From positions 1-64,000 of the forward strand of contig NZ_JAUCBM010000003.1 of assembly GCF_030362795.1 (NCBI RefSeq): a DNA stretch of 64,000 nucleotides, given 5' to 3'. The translations under genes and the position numbers were made by a program. Shown here piece by piece: positions 43,255 to 52,292 of the stretch (position 1 is the first letter of the stretch; each line of letters opens with the position of its first letter). A model generated the notes under the pieces. The model ran no database searches and was not told the origin of the DNA. It saw nothing but the letters and a program-made list of their open reading frames with translations. This DNA comes from Pseudochrobactrum kiredjianiae. GTDB lineage: Bacteria; Pseudomonadota; Alphaproteobacteria; Rhizobiales; Rhizobiaceae.

Positions 43255-43997
43255 TGCGTATTTTGCTTTGCAATGATGACGGTATTGATGCTGAAGGTCT
43301 GGCTTTTCTGGAACGTGCTGCACGGGCATTGAGTGATGATGTGTGGGTGGTGGCACCGGATGGTAAGCGCACAGCTGCGGGTGCATCCATCACCATCGGC
43401 AAACCACTAACCATGGTGAAGCGTGCGGAACAACGTTATTCATGTTCCGGCACGCCAGCCGATTGTGTTGTGTCGGCGATGAGCTGGTTGTTCAAAGATC
43501 AGACCAAGCCTGATCTGGTGCTGGCAGGGATTAATGACGGGCGCAATGTGGCGGAAGATCTGGCCTATTCCGGCACACTCGGCATTGCCCGAGAGGCAAC
43601 ATTCTGGGGCATTCCCGCCATTGGTTTTTCACAGGTCAAACAGCCGCGCCGTGGTGAAAGCGATCTGGCCGCACTGGTGCAATTATTGCGCAACCTGTTA
43701 GCGCAGCGCACAGACTGGCAGAGAGAAGGGCACTGGCTGAGCATTAATCTGCCGCATAGTCTGCCTGCGCCAATTGCCCAGCCGCGCATCGGTCGGGACA
43801 AGATTGCATCATCGTCGGAGGTAGTCAGCACAGATGGTGATGAGACAGTGCTGATGGTGCCGCGCGGACGCCCGCATTCATCTTCTGACGGCGATGATAA
43901 TGATCTGGTTGATCGCGGATTTATCTGCATTAACCGGCTCAACTGGTTTGGTGAGACGGAGCTAAGTGAGAATCTTATCAAAGCCTTAGACAGATAA
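43254..43997 (+). CDS. surE: SurE-family 5'/3'-nucleotidase
   Basis: Metal-dependent phosphatase acting on nucleoside monophosphates. The SurE fold is shown by ILLCNDDGIDAEG (metal aspartates), VVAPDGKRTAAGASIT, YSCSGTPADCVV and LVLAGINDGRNVAEDLAYSGTLGIAREA (metal asparagine region; the usual form is SGINxGxNLGxDVxYSGTVGAAxEG). At 247 residues the length is standard. The location at the end of a transporter operon is unusual: the common surE copy in alphaproteobacteria lies near serS/pcm/nlpD. It may be an accessory copy for salvage of imported nucleotides. A terminator follows. Confidence 0.88.
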   Translation: MRILLCNDDGIDAEGLAFLERAARALSDDVWVVAPDGKRTAAGASITIGKPLTMVKRAEQRYSCSGTPADCVVSAMSWLFKDQTKPDLVLAGINDGRNVAEDLAYSGTLGIAREATFWGIPAIGFSQVKQPRRGESDLAALVQLLRNLLAQRTDWQREGHWLSINLPHSLPAPIAQPRIGRDKIASSSEVVSTDGDETVLMVPRGRPHSSSDGDDNDLVDRGFICINRLNWFGETELSENLIKALDR

Positions 43998-44018
43998 GTT
44001 AGTCTTTCGATTCAGATA

Positions 44019-44048
44019 TGAAAAAGCCGCTCAATTGAGCGACTTTTT
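44019..44048. terminator. Bidirectional terminator between surE and tex
   Basis: The palindromic core CGCTCAATTGAGCG is flanked by AAAAAG on the left and CTTTTTC on the right, able to serve both converging genes. Confidence 0.85.
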
Positions 44049-44056
44049 CATTTTTA

Positions 44057-46366
44057 TTACTTGCGTTTCATGGCTTCAAGCAGGGCTGCACCAAAACCAC
44101 CCTGAACTTCAGCAGGCTTTTCCTGTGGCTTGGCTGTGAAATGCTTCTGTGCCGGACGTTGTCCGCGCTCACCCATAGGCTTAGGAGCAGCTTCACCACC
44201 GCCGTCTTTACGCATGGTCAAGCCGATACGTTTACGCGGCACATCAACCTCCGTCACGCGTACTTTGACCACATCACCGGCTTTCACCACTTCATGCGGG
44301 TCCTTGACGAATTTATCGGCGAGCTGGGACACATGAACGAGGCCGTCCTGATGCACGCCGATATCCACAAATGCACCAAAGGCGGCAACATTAGTCACAG
44401 TGCCTTCCAGCAACATGCCGGGTTTGAGATCTTTAATATCGTCAATGCCATCGGCAAAGGTCGCGGTTTTGAATTCTGGGCGCGGGTCGCGGCCTGGCTT
44501 CTCCAGCTCCGACAGAATGTCTTTGACGGTTGGCAGACCAAAACGCTCATCGACAAACACTTTCGGATCAAGCGCACGCAAAGCATTGGCATCGCCCATC
44601 AGCGAGCGCACATCACGACCGCAGGCGGCCACGATTTTGGCGGCCACGCCATAGGCTTCAGGATGCACGGATGAGGCATCAAGCGGCTCGGCGCCATTCG
44701 GAATACGCAGGAAGCCAGCAGCCTGTTCAAATGTGCGGTTGCCGAGACGGGCAACTTTGAGCAGGTCTTTGCGCTTCTTGAACGGGCCGTTTTCGTTGCG
44801 ATGCGCAACAACGGCTTCGGCAAGCGATGTGCCAAGACCGGATACGCGAGCCAGCAATGATGCTGAAGCGGTGTTGAGATCAACGCCTACGGCATTCACG
44901 GCATCTTCAACAACCGCATTCAGCATATGGGCAAGACGGCTCTGATCCACGTCGTGTTGATACTGACCAACGCCGATGGATTTAGGCTCAATTTTCACCA
45001 GCTCTGCCAACGGGTCTTGCAGGCGGCGAGCGATAGAAACCGCTCCGCGCAGGGATACATCAAGCTGCGGGAATTCTGCTGCCGCTGTTTCCGAGGCTGA
45101 GTAAACCGATGCACCGGCTTCTGAAACGATTACTTTAAGCGGTTTTGGCGCAGGCATATCGCTCAATAAGTCCGCAACCAAGCGTTCGGTCTCACGGCTT
45201 GCAGTGCCGTTACCAATGGCGATCAGTTCCACTTTATGCTTGCGGATGAGAGCTGCGATTTCAATCTGTGCGCCGCGCAAATCATTGCGAGGCTGGAACG
45301 GATAAACCGTTGCTGTGTCCAGCAGCTTGCCGGTGCCGTCAACAATCGCCACTTTCACGCCGGTGCGAATGCCCGGATCAAGACCCATGGTAGCGCGGGA
45401 CCCGGCAGGGGCGGCCAACAGCAGATCTTTGAGATTGCGCGCAAAAACATTGATCGCTTCTTCTTCCGCACGTTCGCGCAGATCGCGCATCAGATCAAGA
45501 GAGAGTGACAGCGAAAGTTTCACACGCCATGTCCAGCCGATCACTTCCATCAGCCATTTATCACCGGTGAGTGTGCCGCCCACCTGATAGCTATGGGCAA
45601 TCATCCGCTCAACTGGTTTAACCGGTGAAGTATCCTGCTGGTCGACAGCAATATCCAGTGTCAGAAAATCTTCATTGCGGCCACGCAACATGGCAAGGGC
45701 GCGGTGGCCTGCCACTTTGTTCCACTGTTCACTATGGTCGAAATAATCAGAGAATTTCGCGCCTTCGGCATCTTTGCCTGCAACGACACGGGACTGTAGA
45801 GTCGTATTATCTTTCATATGATTGCGCAGGCGACCAAGCAGATCGGCATTTTCGGTAATGCCTTCGGCGATAATATCGCGTGCACCTTCAAGAGCGGCTT
45901 TTACATCAGCCACATCCGGCGTGATATAGGCGTTAGCCAGTTCCGCAGGCACCGCAGCGCGATTATCCAGAATAGCTTGCGCCAGAGGGGCAAGACCGCG
46001 CTCACGGGCGATCTCGGCACGTGTACGGCGTTTTGGCTTATAAGGGAGGTAAATATCTTCCAGCTCAGCTTTGGTGTTGACCTTGGCAATCTTCAGCTCC
46101 AGCTCGGGTGTGAGCTTTTCCTGTGTGCGGATGGATTCCAGAATAGAACTACGGCGCGCTTCCAGCTCACGCAAATAGGTCAGACGTTCGGACAGGTTAC
46201 GCAATTGCGTATCATCAAGACCGCCGGTGACTTCTTTACGGTAGCGCGAGATAAACGGCACAGTCGAGCCTTCATCAAGCAGGCCTATCGCCGCTATGGC
46301 TTGCTCCGGTCTCGCATTGATTTCACCGGCAATGATCGCGGCAATCCGTCTGGTAATGTCTGTCAT
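44057..46366 (-). CDS. tex: Tex family transcription accessory / RNA-binding protein
   Basis: A 769-residue cytoplasmic nucleic-acid-binding protein, conserved in most bacteria. Order of parts: N-terminal helical Tex domain ([19 protein letters not shown]), YqgF-like RNase H fold ([18 protein letters not shown]), helix-hairpin-helix pair ([17 protein letters not shown]) and a C-terminal S1 RNA-binding domain ([35 protein letters not shown], read in parts). The tail after S1 is a basic, proline-containing extension ending LLEAMKRK. It is linked to toxin expression and transcription in other species; the precise role is uncertain. Confidence 0.95.
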   Translation of the reverse strand: MTDITRRIAAIIAGEINARPEQAIAAIGLLDEGSTVPFISRYRKEVTGGLDDTQLRNLSERLTYLRELEARRSSILESIRTQEKLTPELELKIAKVNTKAELEDIYLPYKPKRRTRAEIARERGLAPLAQAILDNRAAVPAELANAYITPDVADVKAALEGARDIIAEGITENADLLGRLRNHMKDNTTLQSRVVAGKDAEGAKFSDYFDHSEQWNKVAGHRALAMLRGRNEDFLTLDIAVDQQDTSPVKPVERMIAHSYQVGGTLTGDKWLMEVIGWTWRVKLSLSLSLDLMRDLRERAEEEAINVFARNLKDLLLAAPAGSRATMGLDPGIRTGVKVAIVDGTGKLLDTATVYPFQPRNDLRGAQIEIAALIRKHKVELIAIGNGTASRETERLVADLLSDMPAPKPLKVIVSEAGASVYSASETAAAEFPQLDVSLRGAVSIARRLQDPLAELVKIEPKSIGVGQYQHDVDQSRLAHMLNAVVEDAVNAVGVDLNTASASLLARVSGLGTSLAEAVVAHRNENGPFKKRKDLLKVARLGNRTFEQAAGFLRIPNGAEPLDASSVHPEAYGVAAKIVAACGRDVRSLMGDANALRALDPKVFVDERFGLPTVKDILSELEKPGRDPRPEFKTATFADGIDDIKDLKPGMLLEGTVTNVAAFGAFVDIGVHQDGLVHVSQLADKFVKDPHEVVKAGDVVKVRVTEVDVPRKRIGLTMRKDGGGEAAPKPMGERGQRPAQKHFTAKPQEKPAEVQGGFGAALLEAMKRK

Positions 46367-46369
46367 AAG

Positions 46370-46596
46370 AATCTCATGCTGATAATATCTCGAACATCAT
46401 AGGGCTTTGATGCGGCGCATTGAAGGCCGGAATTGCTCCGTGCCTGAATATTCCAATGCTTAGCAATTGTTGAGACAGGATAAATTGACTGTGTAATAAA
46501 TCGCGGTCAGGCCGTTTGAAGCTAGATCAAATTACATTGGAGGGTGGCTTGATCGTCATTTGTCAGATGGCGCTGTACACGAGCCCAAAACAGCCT
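46370..46596. other. Short region between tex and protease gene
   Basis: About 227 bases holding the tex promoter. The small plus-strand frame at 46516-46743 runs antisense into the protease gene and has no independent support. Confidence 0.4.
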
Positions 46597-47775
46597 CTAT
46601 TTGCGGGCTTTGCCACCTTCAGCAACGATTTTTCCGCCCGTTTGCATATCCACGACATAGTAAAAAGAGGCGGTTCCACTCGCCTTTTTCTTCCTTTGCG
46701 GGCTGCTTACAAACCAATCATATTCGCCTGTGACCGCGCATAGATTATTCTCACACTGGACGCGAATTGAGTTCTCATTCACATAACTGCTTCTGACCGG
46801 CCAACGATCAAAATATTTTCTTTTGTCTTGAAGAACTTCGTAATGTGATAGTCGTTTGCCAAAAAAATCAACATAATCGGCATAGAGCCTATCAGCGACA
46901 CGCAGAGCCGTGGTTGCATCATTATTGCTGTTGATCATCAGTTTCACAAATTCTGCCACTCTATCATTTGCGTCCTGATCTTCAGTGGCTTGTACCTTTG
47001 GCAGAGGCGGCAGTTTTCTAATATGTTGATCAGTGTTCTCAATAGGGGCTGCAGCGATTTTTGCCGGTCTGTCCGCATAGCAGACGATCTGAAATACGGA
47101 ATTGGATACTTTTTCTGTAAGATCAACAGATGAGAGTTGCGGGCTGTTCGCATCTCCGTCTTTCTCAAAAGCGATATTTCTTGATTGGAGAAACAGTTCC
47201 AAAATATTGCTTTTAATCGCAAAATTGACATTCTGAGGAATGCTACCGCTCTGTTTAATCGCATAACTGTCATTAAGACGGGCAGAGTTTATTCCTAGAA
47301 GATAACCACTGCGATCGACGAGCGGGCCACCGGAGTTTCCTGGCTGAATTGGGGTGGATATTTGCAGATAGCGTGTATCGTTCTCAAGGCCGATAAGGGA
47401 ATTAATGTTTCCCATCGTGATTTTGATGCCGTCTGACAAGATTTGCGCCAAGGGATATCCTAGTGCTGCCACATCTTCACCCAGACGAGGGGAGGTGTTT
47501 CGCAGTTTCAGAGGTTGTATCTCAGGCTTTAACGAGGTGAGTTGCAAAATTGCAAGATCGTTTTGTTTATCAATCTGAATGTTTTTTGCTTTGCCTAAAG
47601 AGGCGACTTCAACATAGCTGCAGTCTTCTACAACATGCGCATTCGTAACGATCCAGTTGTCTTTAGAAATTAAAAAACCAGTGCCTGTTCCGGCAGGCTG
47701 GGCGGCAAGTGCCGGTTGATTAATGGCGGCTGTTCCTACAGCTACAACCATAACAAATGCACTGAACGAACGCAT
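46597..47775 (-). CDS. Secreted trypsin-like serine protease with an extra C-terminal domain
   Basis: A 392-residue exported protein. A signal peptide of about 25 residues ends LALAAQ; the trypsin-like domain (about 28-215) has the triad His47 (VTNAHVVE), Asp73 (KQNDLAIL) and Ser148 (IQPGNSGGP), in the DegP/HtrA-like arrangement. There is no PDZ domain. Instead, a low-complexity linker leads to an uncharacterised domain at about 270-392 with AVTGEYDWFVSSP and ASGTASFYYVVDM, which may be an NTF2-like fold of the kind used for small-molecule or peptide binding. AGGGGTGG precedes the ATG. It stands alone between tex and the tRNA. Confidence 0.85.
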   Translation of the reverse strand: MRSFSAFVMVVAVGTAAINQPALAAQPAGTGTGFLISKDNWIVTNAHVVEDCSYVEVASLGKAKNIQIDKQNDLAILQLTSLKPEIQPLKLRNTSPRLGEDVAALGYPLAQILSDGIKITMGNINSLIGLENDTRYLQISTPIQPGNSGGPLVDRSGYLLGINSARLNDSYAIKQSGSIPQNVNFAIKSNILELFLQSRNIAFEKDGDANSPQLSSVDLTEKVSNSVFQIVCYADRPAKIAAAPIENTDQHIRKLPPLPKVQATEDQDANDRVAEFVKLMINSNNDATTALRVADRLYADYVDFFGKRLSHYEVLQDKRKYFDRWPVRSSYVNENSIRVQCENNLCAVTGEYDWFVSSPQRKKKASGTASFYYVVDMQTGGKIVAEGGKARK

Positions 47776-47787
47776 ATATTGCCACCC

Positions 47788-47896
47788 CTAGAGCATTTCA
47801 CAGTCAAATTAGATCAATTTGGACAGTCTGTGACAATGCGATCAAACATAGAATGAGAGCGAGCGCTATGATCCAATCTGGATATAAACCGCTCTT
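47788..47896 (-). repeat. Dispersed repeat family B, nearly full copy, inverted
   Basis: Read on the minus strand this 109-base stretch matches the 110-base element at 50953-51062 from end to end. Shared blocks include CTAGAGCATTTCACAGTCAA at one end, the GATCAA centre, ACAATGCGA, AGAGCGAGC, GATCCAA and AAACCGCTCT at the other. It lies in the roughly 350-base region between the protease promoter and the tRNA gene, which otherwise shows no gene. Confidence 0.8.
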
Positions 47897-48125
47897 GTCA
47901 ATCTTTCCGATTTATAAGCACGTGCGTGAAGTGGAGTCCATGCGGCTTCGGTATTGTTTCGTTGTAAGAATGTTAGTTTTAAATTTTGCGTCGCATGCTT
48001 ATCACATGAATTCGCCGCTATTATCTGCAACTGATTGAAAATAAACGAATCTCTTTGATGAGATAATATGATGAAAAGCTCATCTTATCTGTTTTATCAA
48101 AAGGAGATTTTACTGGAAGATTTGT

Positions 48126-48202
48126 TGGTAGCGGAGGACGGATTCGAACCGCCGACACAAGGATTATGATTCCTCTGCTCTAACCTACTGAGCTACTCCG
48201 CC
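48126..48202 (-). tRNA. tRNA-Met (anticodon CAT), elongator type
   Basis: A 77-base cloverleaf with encoded CCA. The acceptor stem GGCGGAG pairs with CTCCGCT (one G-T pair), the D arm is GCTC...GAGC, the anticodon stem GAGGA/TCCTT holds the loop ATCATAA with anticodon CAT, and the T arm contains GGTTCGAATCC. The pair at position 1-72 and the absence of three G-C pairs below the anticodon point to elongator rather than initiator methionine; tRNA-Ile with modified CAT is a less likely alternative. Confidence 0.93.
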
Positions 48203-48374
48203 CCACCGATGCTGCGAAGCATTAAACTGTTTCGCGAAGCACTTGTTCTCGTTGGGAACGGGGGTCGTATAAGTCGGTATGTGCATAGCTGTCAAGCGCT
48301 GTTATGCATTAATCGGTATTGTAATCCATCTTTTGCAAAGTTATTGAGTTTTCAACAAGCAAAGGCAGAAAAAT

Positions 48375-49334
48375 ATGGCACCGCGTATCGCAGTTCTCGG
48401 TTGTGGCTATTGGGGCAACAACCATACCCGTACTCTAAAAGGTCTCGGCGTGCTGGCTGCAGTCAGCGATATTGATCCGGCACGATCAGCAAAATTTGCT
48501 GCAGACTATGATGTGGCGCAAATCAGCATTGATGATCTTTTCGCCTCGAAAGACATTGATGCGATTGTTATGGCGCTTCCGGCGCAGTTTCATGCGCAAT
48601 ATGCCATCCGCGCTGTGGAAAGCGGCAAGGATGTTCTGGTTGAAAAGCCGATTGCTCTGACTGTTGCCGATGGTGAGGCAGAAATCGCCGCCGCCAAACA
48701 GCATGGCCGCATCTTTATGGTTGGCCATATTCTGCGCTTCCATCCGGCATTTGAAAAATTGCTGGAACTAACACAGAGCGGTGAGCTCGGCAAAATCGGC
48801 TATATTCAGGCACATCGTATCGGCCTTGGTAAATTCCACGGCCAGAATGATGCTTTGTGGGATCTGGCACCGCATGATTTGTCGATGATTCTGGCGCTGA
48901 CTGGTTGTGAGCCGACTGCTGTCCGTGGTGAAGGTGCGGCAATGGTCGATCATTTGAGCGATTTTGCTCATCTGCACATGGAATTTCCAAACGGTATCCG
49001 TAGTCATCTTTTCGCATCGCGCCTGAATCCGATCATGGATCGTCGCCTTGCCGTTGTTGGTGACAAGGCTATGGCTGTTTTTGATGATGCTGAGCCGTGG
49101 GAGCGTAAACTGACCCTGTTCCGTCATAAAGTCTGGCAGGAAAACGGCCAGATTGCATTCACCAAAGCTGATCCGGAATATGTGCCGGTGCAGGAAAGCA
49201 TGCCGCTAACCCGCGAGCTGGAACATTTTATTCATTGCATTGAAACACGGGAAACCCCGCGTACCAATGGTGAAGAAGCTGTGAGCGTGCTGCGTATTCT
49301 GACCAAAGGCACGGTGAGCCATCCGGCAGGCTGA
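48375..49334 (+). CDS. gnnA: Gfo/Idh/MocA oxidoreductase, probable UDP-GlcNAc 3-dehydrogenase GnnA
   Basis: A 319-residue NAD(P)-dependent sugar oxidoreductase. The Rossmann motif IAVLGCGYWGNNHTR, the EKPIALTVADGE lysine motif and the APHDLSMIL histidine motif are the family signature. With the sugar aminotransferase gene 360 bases downstream it probably forms the GnnA/GnnB pair that makes UDP-GlcNAc3N, the precursor of 2,3-diamino-2,3-dideoxyglucose in lipid A, which Brucella and Ochrobactrum are known to contain. An O-antigen role (WlbA-like) is an alternative. The ATG at 48375 has GCAGAAAAAT upstream, a weak ribosome site. Confidence 0.75.
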   Translation: MAPRIAVLGCGYWGNNHTRTLKGLGVLAAVSDIDPARSAKFAADYDVAQISIDDLFASKDIDAIVMALPAQFHAQYAIRAVESGKDVLVEKPIALTVADGEAEIAAAKQHGRIFMVGHILRFHPAFEKLLELTQSGELGKIGYIQAHRIGLGKFHGQNDALWDLAPHDLSMILALTGCEPTAVRGEGAAMVDHLSDFAHLHMEFPNGIRSHLFASRLNPIMDRRLAVVGDKAMAVFDDAEPWERKLTLFRHKVWQENGQIAFTKADPEYVPVQESMPLTRELEHFIHCIETRETPRTNGEEAVSVLRILTKGTVSHPAG

Positions 49335-49695
49335 GCGGAATCACAAATATTTGAGATATCCGGCTCTGTGCTACGCTGACGTGTCGGTTAGATTGGCACA
49401 TAATATGGCGCATAGAGAGGGGCATTTGCCCTGATCTATGTGGACAGACGGCGGGAATATAAAAAACAAAGAGATAGAGCGGCTTTTCTGGTGTAAGAAC
49501 CTGTCAGGCCGCTTATAGCGACTGCAGAGCGGGATGACGGGAGACGCGACATTCCGCAATTGCTTCAAGCTGTGTTACATTATTTGCTAAACCGTGAATG
49601 ATCCGACATGGCGAAGTCTCTTTTGAGAGACTAAATACTACTCGATTCGCTGGTGCGCGCGTGCATGGTGCGGATCAATTGATATTGGAGCCGAC
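49335..49695. other. Intergenic region between gnnA and gnnB
   Basis: 361 bases without a gene or recognisable repeat. GGAG appears just before the gnnB start. A separate promoter for gnnB probably lies here. Confidence 0.4.
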
Positions 49696-50814
49696 ATGCA
49701 ATTCATCGATCTTGTGAGCCAGCGCGCTCGCATTGAAGACCGTCTTAACGCTGCTGTACTGAAAGTTATCGCAGAAGGTAAGTATATTCTCGGACCTGAA
49801 GTTGCTGAGTTTGAGAAGCAACTTGCTGATTACGTAGGCGTCAAGCATGTTCTGGCCTGCGCCAATGGTACAGACGCTTTGCAGATGCCGCTGATGGCAA
49901 TGGGCGTTGGTCCCGGCGATGCTGTTTTCTGCCCGAGCTTTACCTTTGCTGCAACCGCTGAAGTGGTGGCGCTGGTTGGTGCGGAAGCGGTTTTCGTAGA
50001 TGTTGAAGAAGACACCTACAACATGAACGTCGAACAGTTGCAGGCAGCCATTGATGCCGTGCGCAAAGAAGGCCGCCTGATGCCAAAAGCGATCATTCCG
50101 GTTGATCTGTTCGGTCTGCCTGCTGATTATCGTGCAATCATGACGATTGCGGATAAAGAAGGCCTCAAAGTGATTTCCGATGCTGCCCAGTCGATCGGCG
50201 GCAAGCGCGATAACGCAATGTGCGGTTCTTTCGGCCATGTTGGTGCAACCAGCTTCTACCCTGCCAAGCCGCTCGGCTGCTATGGCGACGGTGGTGCGAT
50301 CTTCACCAATGATGACGAGCTGAACGATGTTCTGCGCTCTATCCATTTCCACGGTAAGGGTGAAACCCAGTACGACAATGTGCGTATTGGCTTGAACTCG
50401 CGTCTGGACACTATTCAGGCAGCTGTTTTGCTTGAAAAAATGGCTATTCTGGAAGACGAAATGGAAACCCGTCAAAAGGTTGCCAATCGTTATGCCGAAG
50501 GTCTGGGTGACATTGTTAAAGTTACCCGTCCTGCTGCTGGTATCCGTTCCGCATGGGCACAATATTCGATCGAAACCGAACGCCGCGATGAGCTGAAAGC
50601 CCATCTGCAGGCTCAGGGTATTCCGTCGGTTATTTATTATGTGAAGCCGCTGCATTTGCAGACTGCTTACAAGCATTACATGGTTGCGCCAGGCGGTTTG
50701 CCGGTATCGGAAGCTTTGCCTTCACGCATCCTCAGCCTGCCAATGCATGCTTATCTCTCGGATGAAGATCAGGAACGCATCATTTCCGCGATTCGTGAGT
50801 TCCACGGTAAATAA
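49696..50814 (+). CDS. gnnB: DegT/DnrJ/EryC1-family sugar aminotransferase, probable GnnB
   Basis: A 372-residue PLP enzyme that adds an amino group to a nucleotide-linked keto sugar. The PLP lysine is Lys191 in SFYPAKPLGCYGDGGAIF, with the ring-contacting Asp162 in VISDAAQSIGG; ANGTDALQ and GLNSRLDTIQAAVL are family blocks. As partner of the dehydrogenase at 48375 it would aminate the 3-keto sugar to UDP-GlcNAc3N. Likeness to WbpE/WlbC-type enzymes leaves an O-antigen role possible. GGAG precedes the ATG by 7 bases. Confidence 0.78.
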   Translation: MQFIDLVSQRARIEDRLNAAVLKVIAEGKYILGPEVAEFEKQLADYVGVKHVLACANGTDALQMPLMAMGVGPGDAVFCPSFTFAATAEVVALVGAEAVFVDVEEDTYNMNVEQLQAAIDAVRKEGRLMPKAIIPVDLFGLPADYRAIMTIADKEGLKVISDAAQSIGGKRDNAMCGSFGHVGATSFYPAKPLGCYGDGGAIFTNDDELNDVLRSIHFHGKGETQYDNVRIGLNSRLDTIQAAVLLEKMAILEDEMETRQKVANRYAEGLGDIVKVTRPAAGIRSAWAQYSIETERRDELKAHLQAQGIPSVIYYVKPLHLQTAYKHYMVAPGGLPVSEALPSRILSLPMHAYLSDEDQERIISAIREFHGK

Positions 50815-50846
50815 GCAACGCAATCAGCGTGATGAAATGAATAATG

Positions 50847-50880
50847 AGGCCGGATGGAAACATCCGGCCTTTTTGCTTTT
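50847..50880 (+). terminator. Intrinsic terminator after gnnB
   Basis: AGGCCGGATG pairs with CATCCGGCCT around a GAAA tetraloop, followed by a T-rich tail. Confidence 0.93.
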
Positions 50881-50952
50881 TCAAAGGGGCAGTGAAAAAC
50901 AGACGGGATGCCTGAAAATGCAAAGATGAGTTGAAAATTCATATTATTGAAT

Positions 50953-51062
50953 GCTAGAGCGGTTTGCGTTCATGTTGGATCGCAGTGCTCGCTCTAGTTT
51001 CTTTAGTTTGTCGCATTATCCCGACGTCAAGTTGATCCAACTTGACTGTGAAATGCTCTAGC
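50953..51062 (+). repeat. Dispersed repeat family B, intact copy
   Basis: A 110-base element whose ends are an 8-bp inverted repeat, GCTAGAGC and GCTCTAGC. It contains an internal palindrome CAAGTTGATCCAACTTG (51028-51044) and GTGCTCGCTCTAG in the middle. A near full copy lies inverted at 47788-47896, and fragments at 7090-7150 and 31044-31074. Confidence 0.85.
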
Positions 51063-51111
51063 TGAAGCAAACTGATTGGTTTCTGATCAGACAGAAGCAA
51101 CAGGAGAGATT

Positions 51112-52197
51112 ATGAATAAGCCTGTCTTTATTGCGCAGACGGACATTTCCTCAGCGCAGCCTGAGAAAATATTTGAAAACCTGTTGTCCGGTTACGCTGA
51201 GCATTATCCGGTGGAACGTAATGACAATAAGGCCACGATTGCCTTGCAGATGGGCATTGCAAAGCTGACGCTGGAGCAAGGGCATCTGGCTGTTGTGACA
51301 GAGGCCAAGAATGAGAGCGATCTGTCTTATCTGAAATTCGCTGTCGCTGAAGGTATTATCCACCATGCAGCCGGAGAGGCGTTGAATTTCCGCTGGGAAG
51401 GTGATGGTGCCGGTGAGGGCAGTCTGCCGCCGTTTTTCCGGGAGATGACAGTGATTGGCGTGCGGAATGTAACGCCGCATATGCGCCGTATACGCCTGCG
51501 TGGTGATGATCTGGCACGCTATGCGACCGGTGGTTTGCATGTGCGTCTGGTCTTGCCGCCAAAGCCGCCGTTAAAACCGCAATGGCCGCATCTGGGCGCG
51601 GACGGACGACCTGTCTGGCCGGACGGCGAGCAGAAGCTGACCAACCGTGTTTACACGATCCGCACGATCAATGTGGAAGAGAACTGGGTTGATATTGATA
51701 TGGTCGTGCATCCGAGCACGGACACGGCCCCCGGTACGGAATGGGCGATGCAGGCGCAGATCGGTGATATTATTGGCATGACCGGCCCCGGTGGCGGCGA
51801 TGCCGGTGAGGCGGATGTCTATATACTGATTGGCGATGAGACGGCATTACCGGCAATTTCCCGCATTTTAGAGCGGTTACCTGCTACAGCCATGGCGACA
51901 GTTCGTATTGAAGTAGCCGATGAGGATGAAGAACAGGTGCTTGAAACAGCGGCCATGCTGGATCTGGAATGGCTGCATCGCAATGGTGCTGAAGCCGGAA
52001 CGACCTCGCTGTTGATAGATGCGGTGCAGGATGCTGCACCGATGCCGATTGATGGCCAGCGTATCTTTGCATGGGCAGGCTGTGAGTTTGATGCTTTTAA
52101 GGCCATTCGTGCCTTCTGGCGCAAAGAATGTGGCTTAAACCGTGATGATCATATGGCCGTTGCCTATTGGCGCCGTGGCGTTGCAGGGCGGGATTAA
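51112..52197 (+). CDS. Siderophore-interacting protein (FAD ferric reductase) with DUF2218 N-terminus
   Basis: A 361-residue cytoplasmic flavoprotein thought to release iron from imported siderophores by reduction (ViuB/SIP class). The N-terminal 90 residues are a DUF2218 domain (GIAKLTLEQGHLAVVTEA, LKFAVAEGIIHHAAGE); the FAD/NAD(P)H part follows with VTPHMRRIRLRGDDL, the flavin motif RVYTIRTINVEENWVDIDMVVH, MTGPGGG and ILIGDETALPAISRILE. The C-terminal WAGCEFDAFKAIRAFWRKECGL is typical of SIPs. AGGAGAG is right before the ATG at 51112. The TonB receptor at 4838 could share its pathway. Confidence 0.92.
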   Translation: MNKPVFIAQTDISSAQPEKIFENLLSGYAEHYPVERNDNKATIALQMGIAKLTLEQGHLAVVTEAKNESDLSYLKFAVAEGIIHHAAGEALNFRWEGDGAGEGSLPPFFREMTVIGVRNVTPHMRRIRLRGDDLARYATGGLHVRLVLPPKPPLKPQWPHLGADGRPVWPDGEQKLTNRVYTIRTINVEENWVDIDMVVHPSTDTAPGTEWAMQAQIGDIIGMTGPGGGDAGEADVYILIGDETALPAISRILERLPATAMATVRIEVADEDEEQVLETAAMLDLEWLHRNGAEAGTTSLLIDAVQDAAPMPIDGQRIFAWAGCEFDAFKAIRAFWRKECGLNRDDHMAVAYWRRGVAGRD

Positions 52198-52292
52198 CCG
52201 CTTATCGCAAAGCGGTAAAACAGAGGCGGCGTGCTCTGAGAGTATGAAACAGCGCAATGTGGGCAATAACACATTGCACTGTCCTGATCCGA

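Noticed and set aside
46516-46743. 75-codon plus-strand frame
   Set aside because: Overlaps the 3' end of the trypsin-like protease in antisense and lacks support.
51112-52197. Siderophore biosynthesis locus around the siderophore-interacting protein
   Set aside because: No synthetase, exporter or receptor gene is adjacent; the only receptor is 44 kb away.
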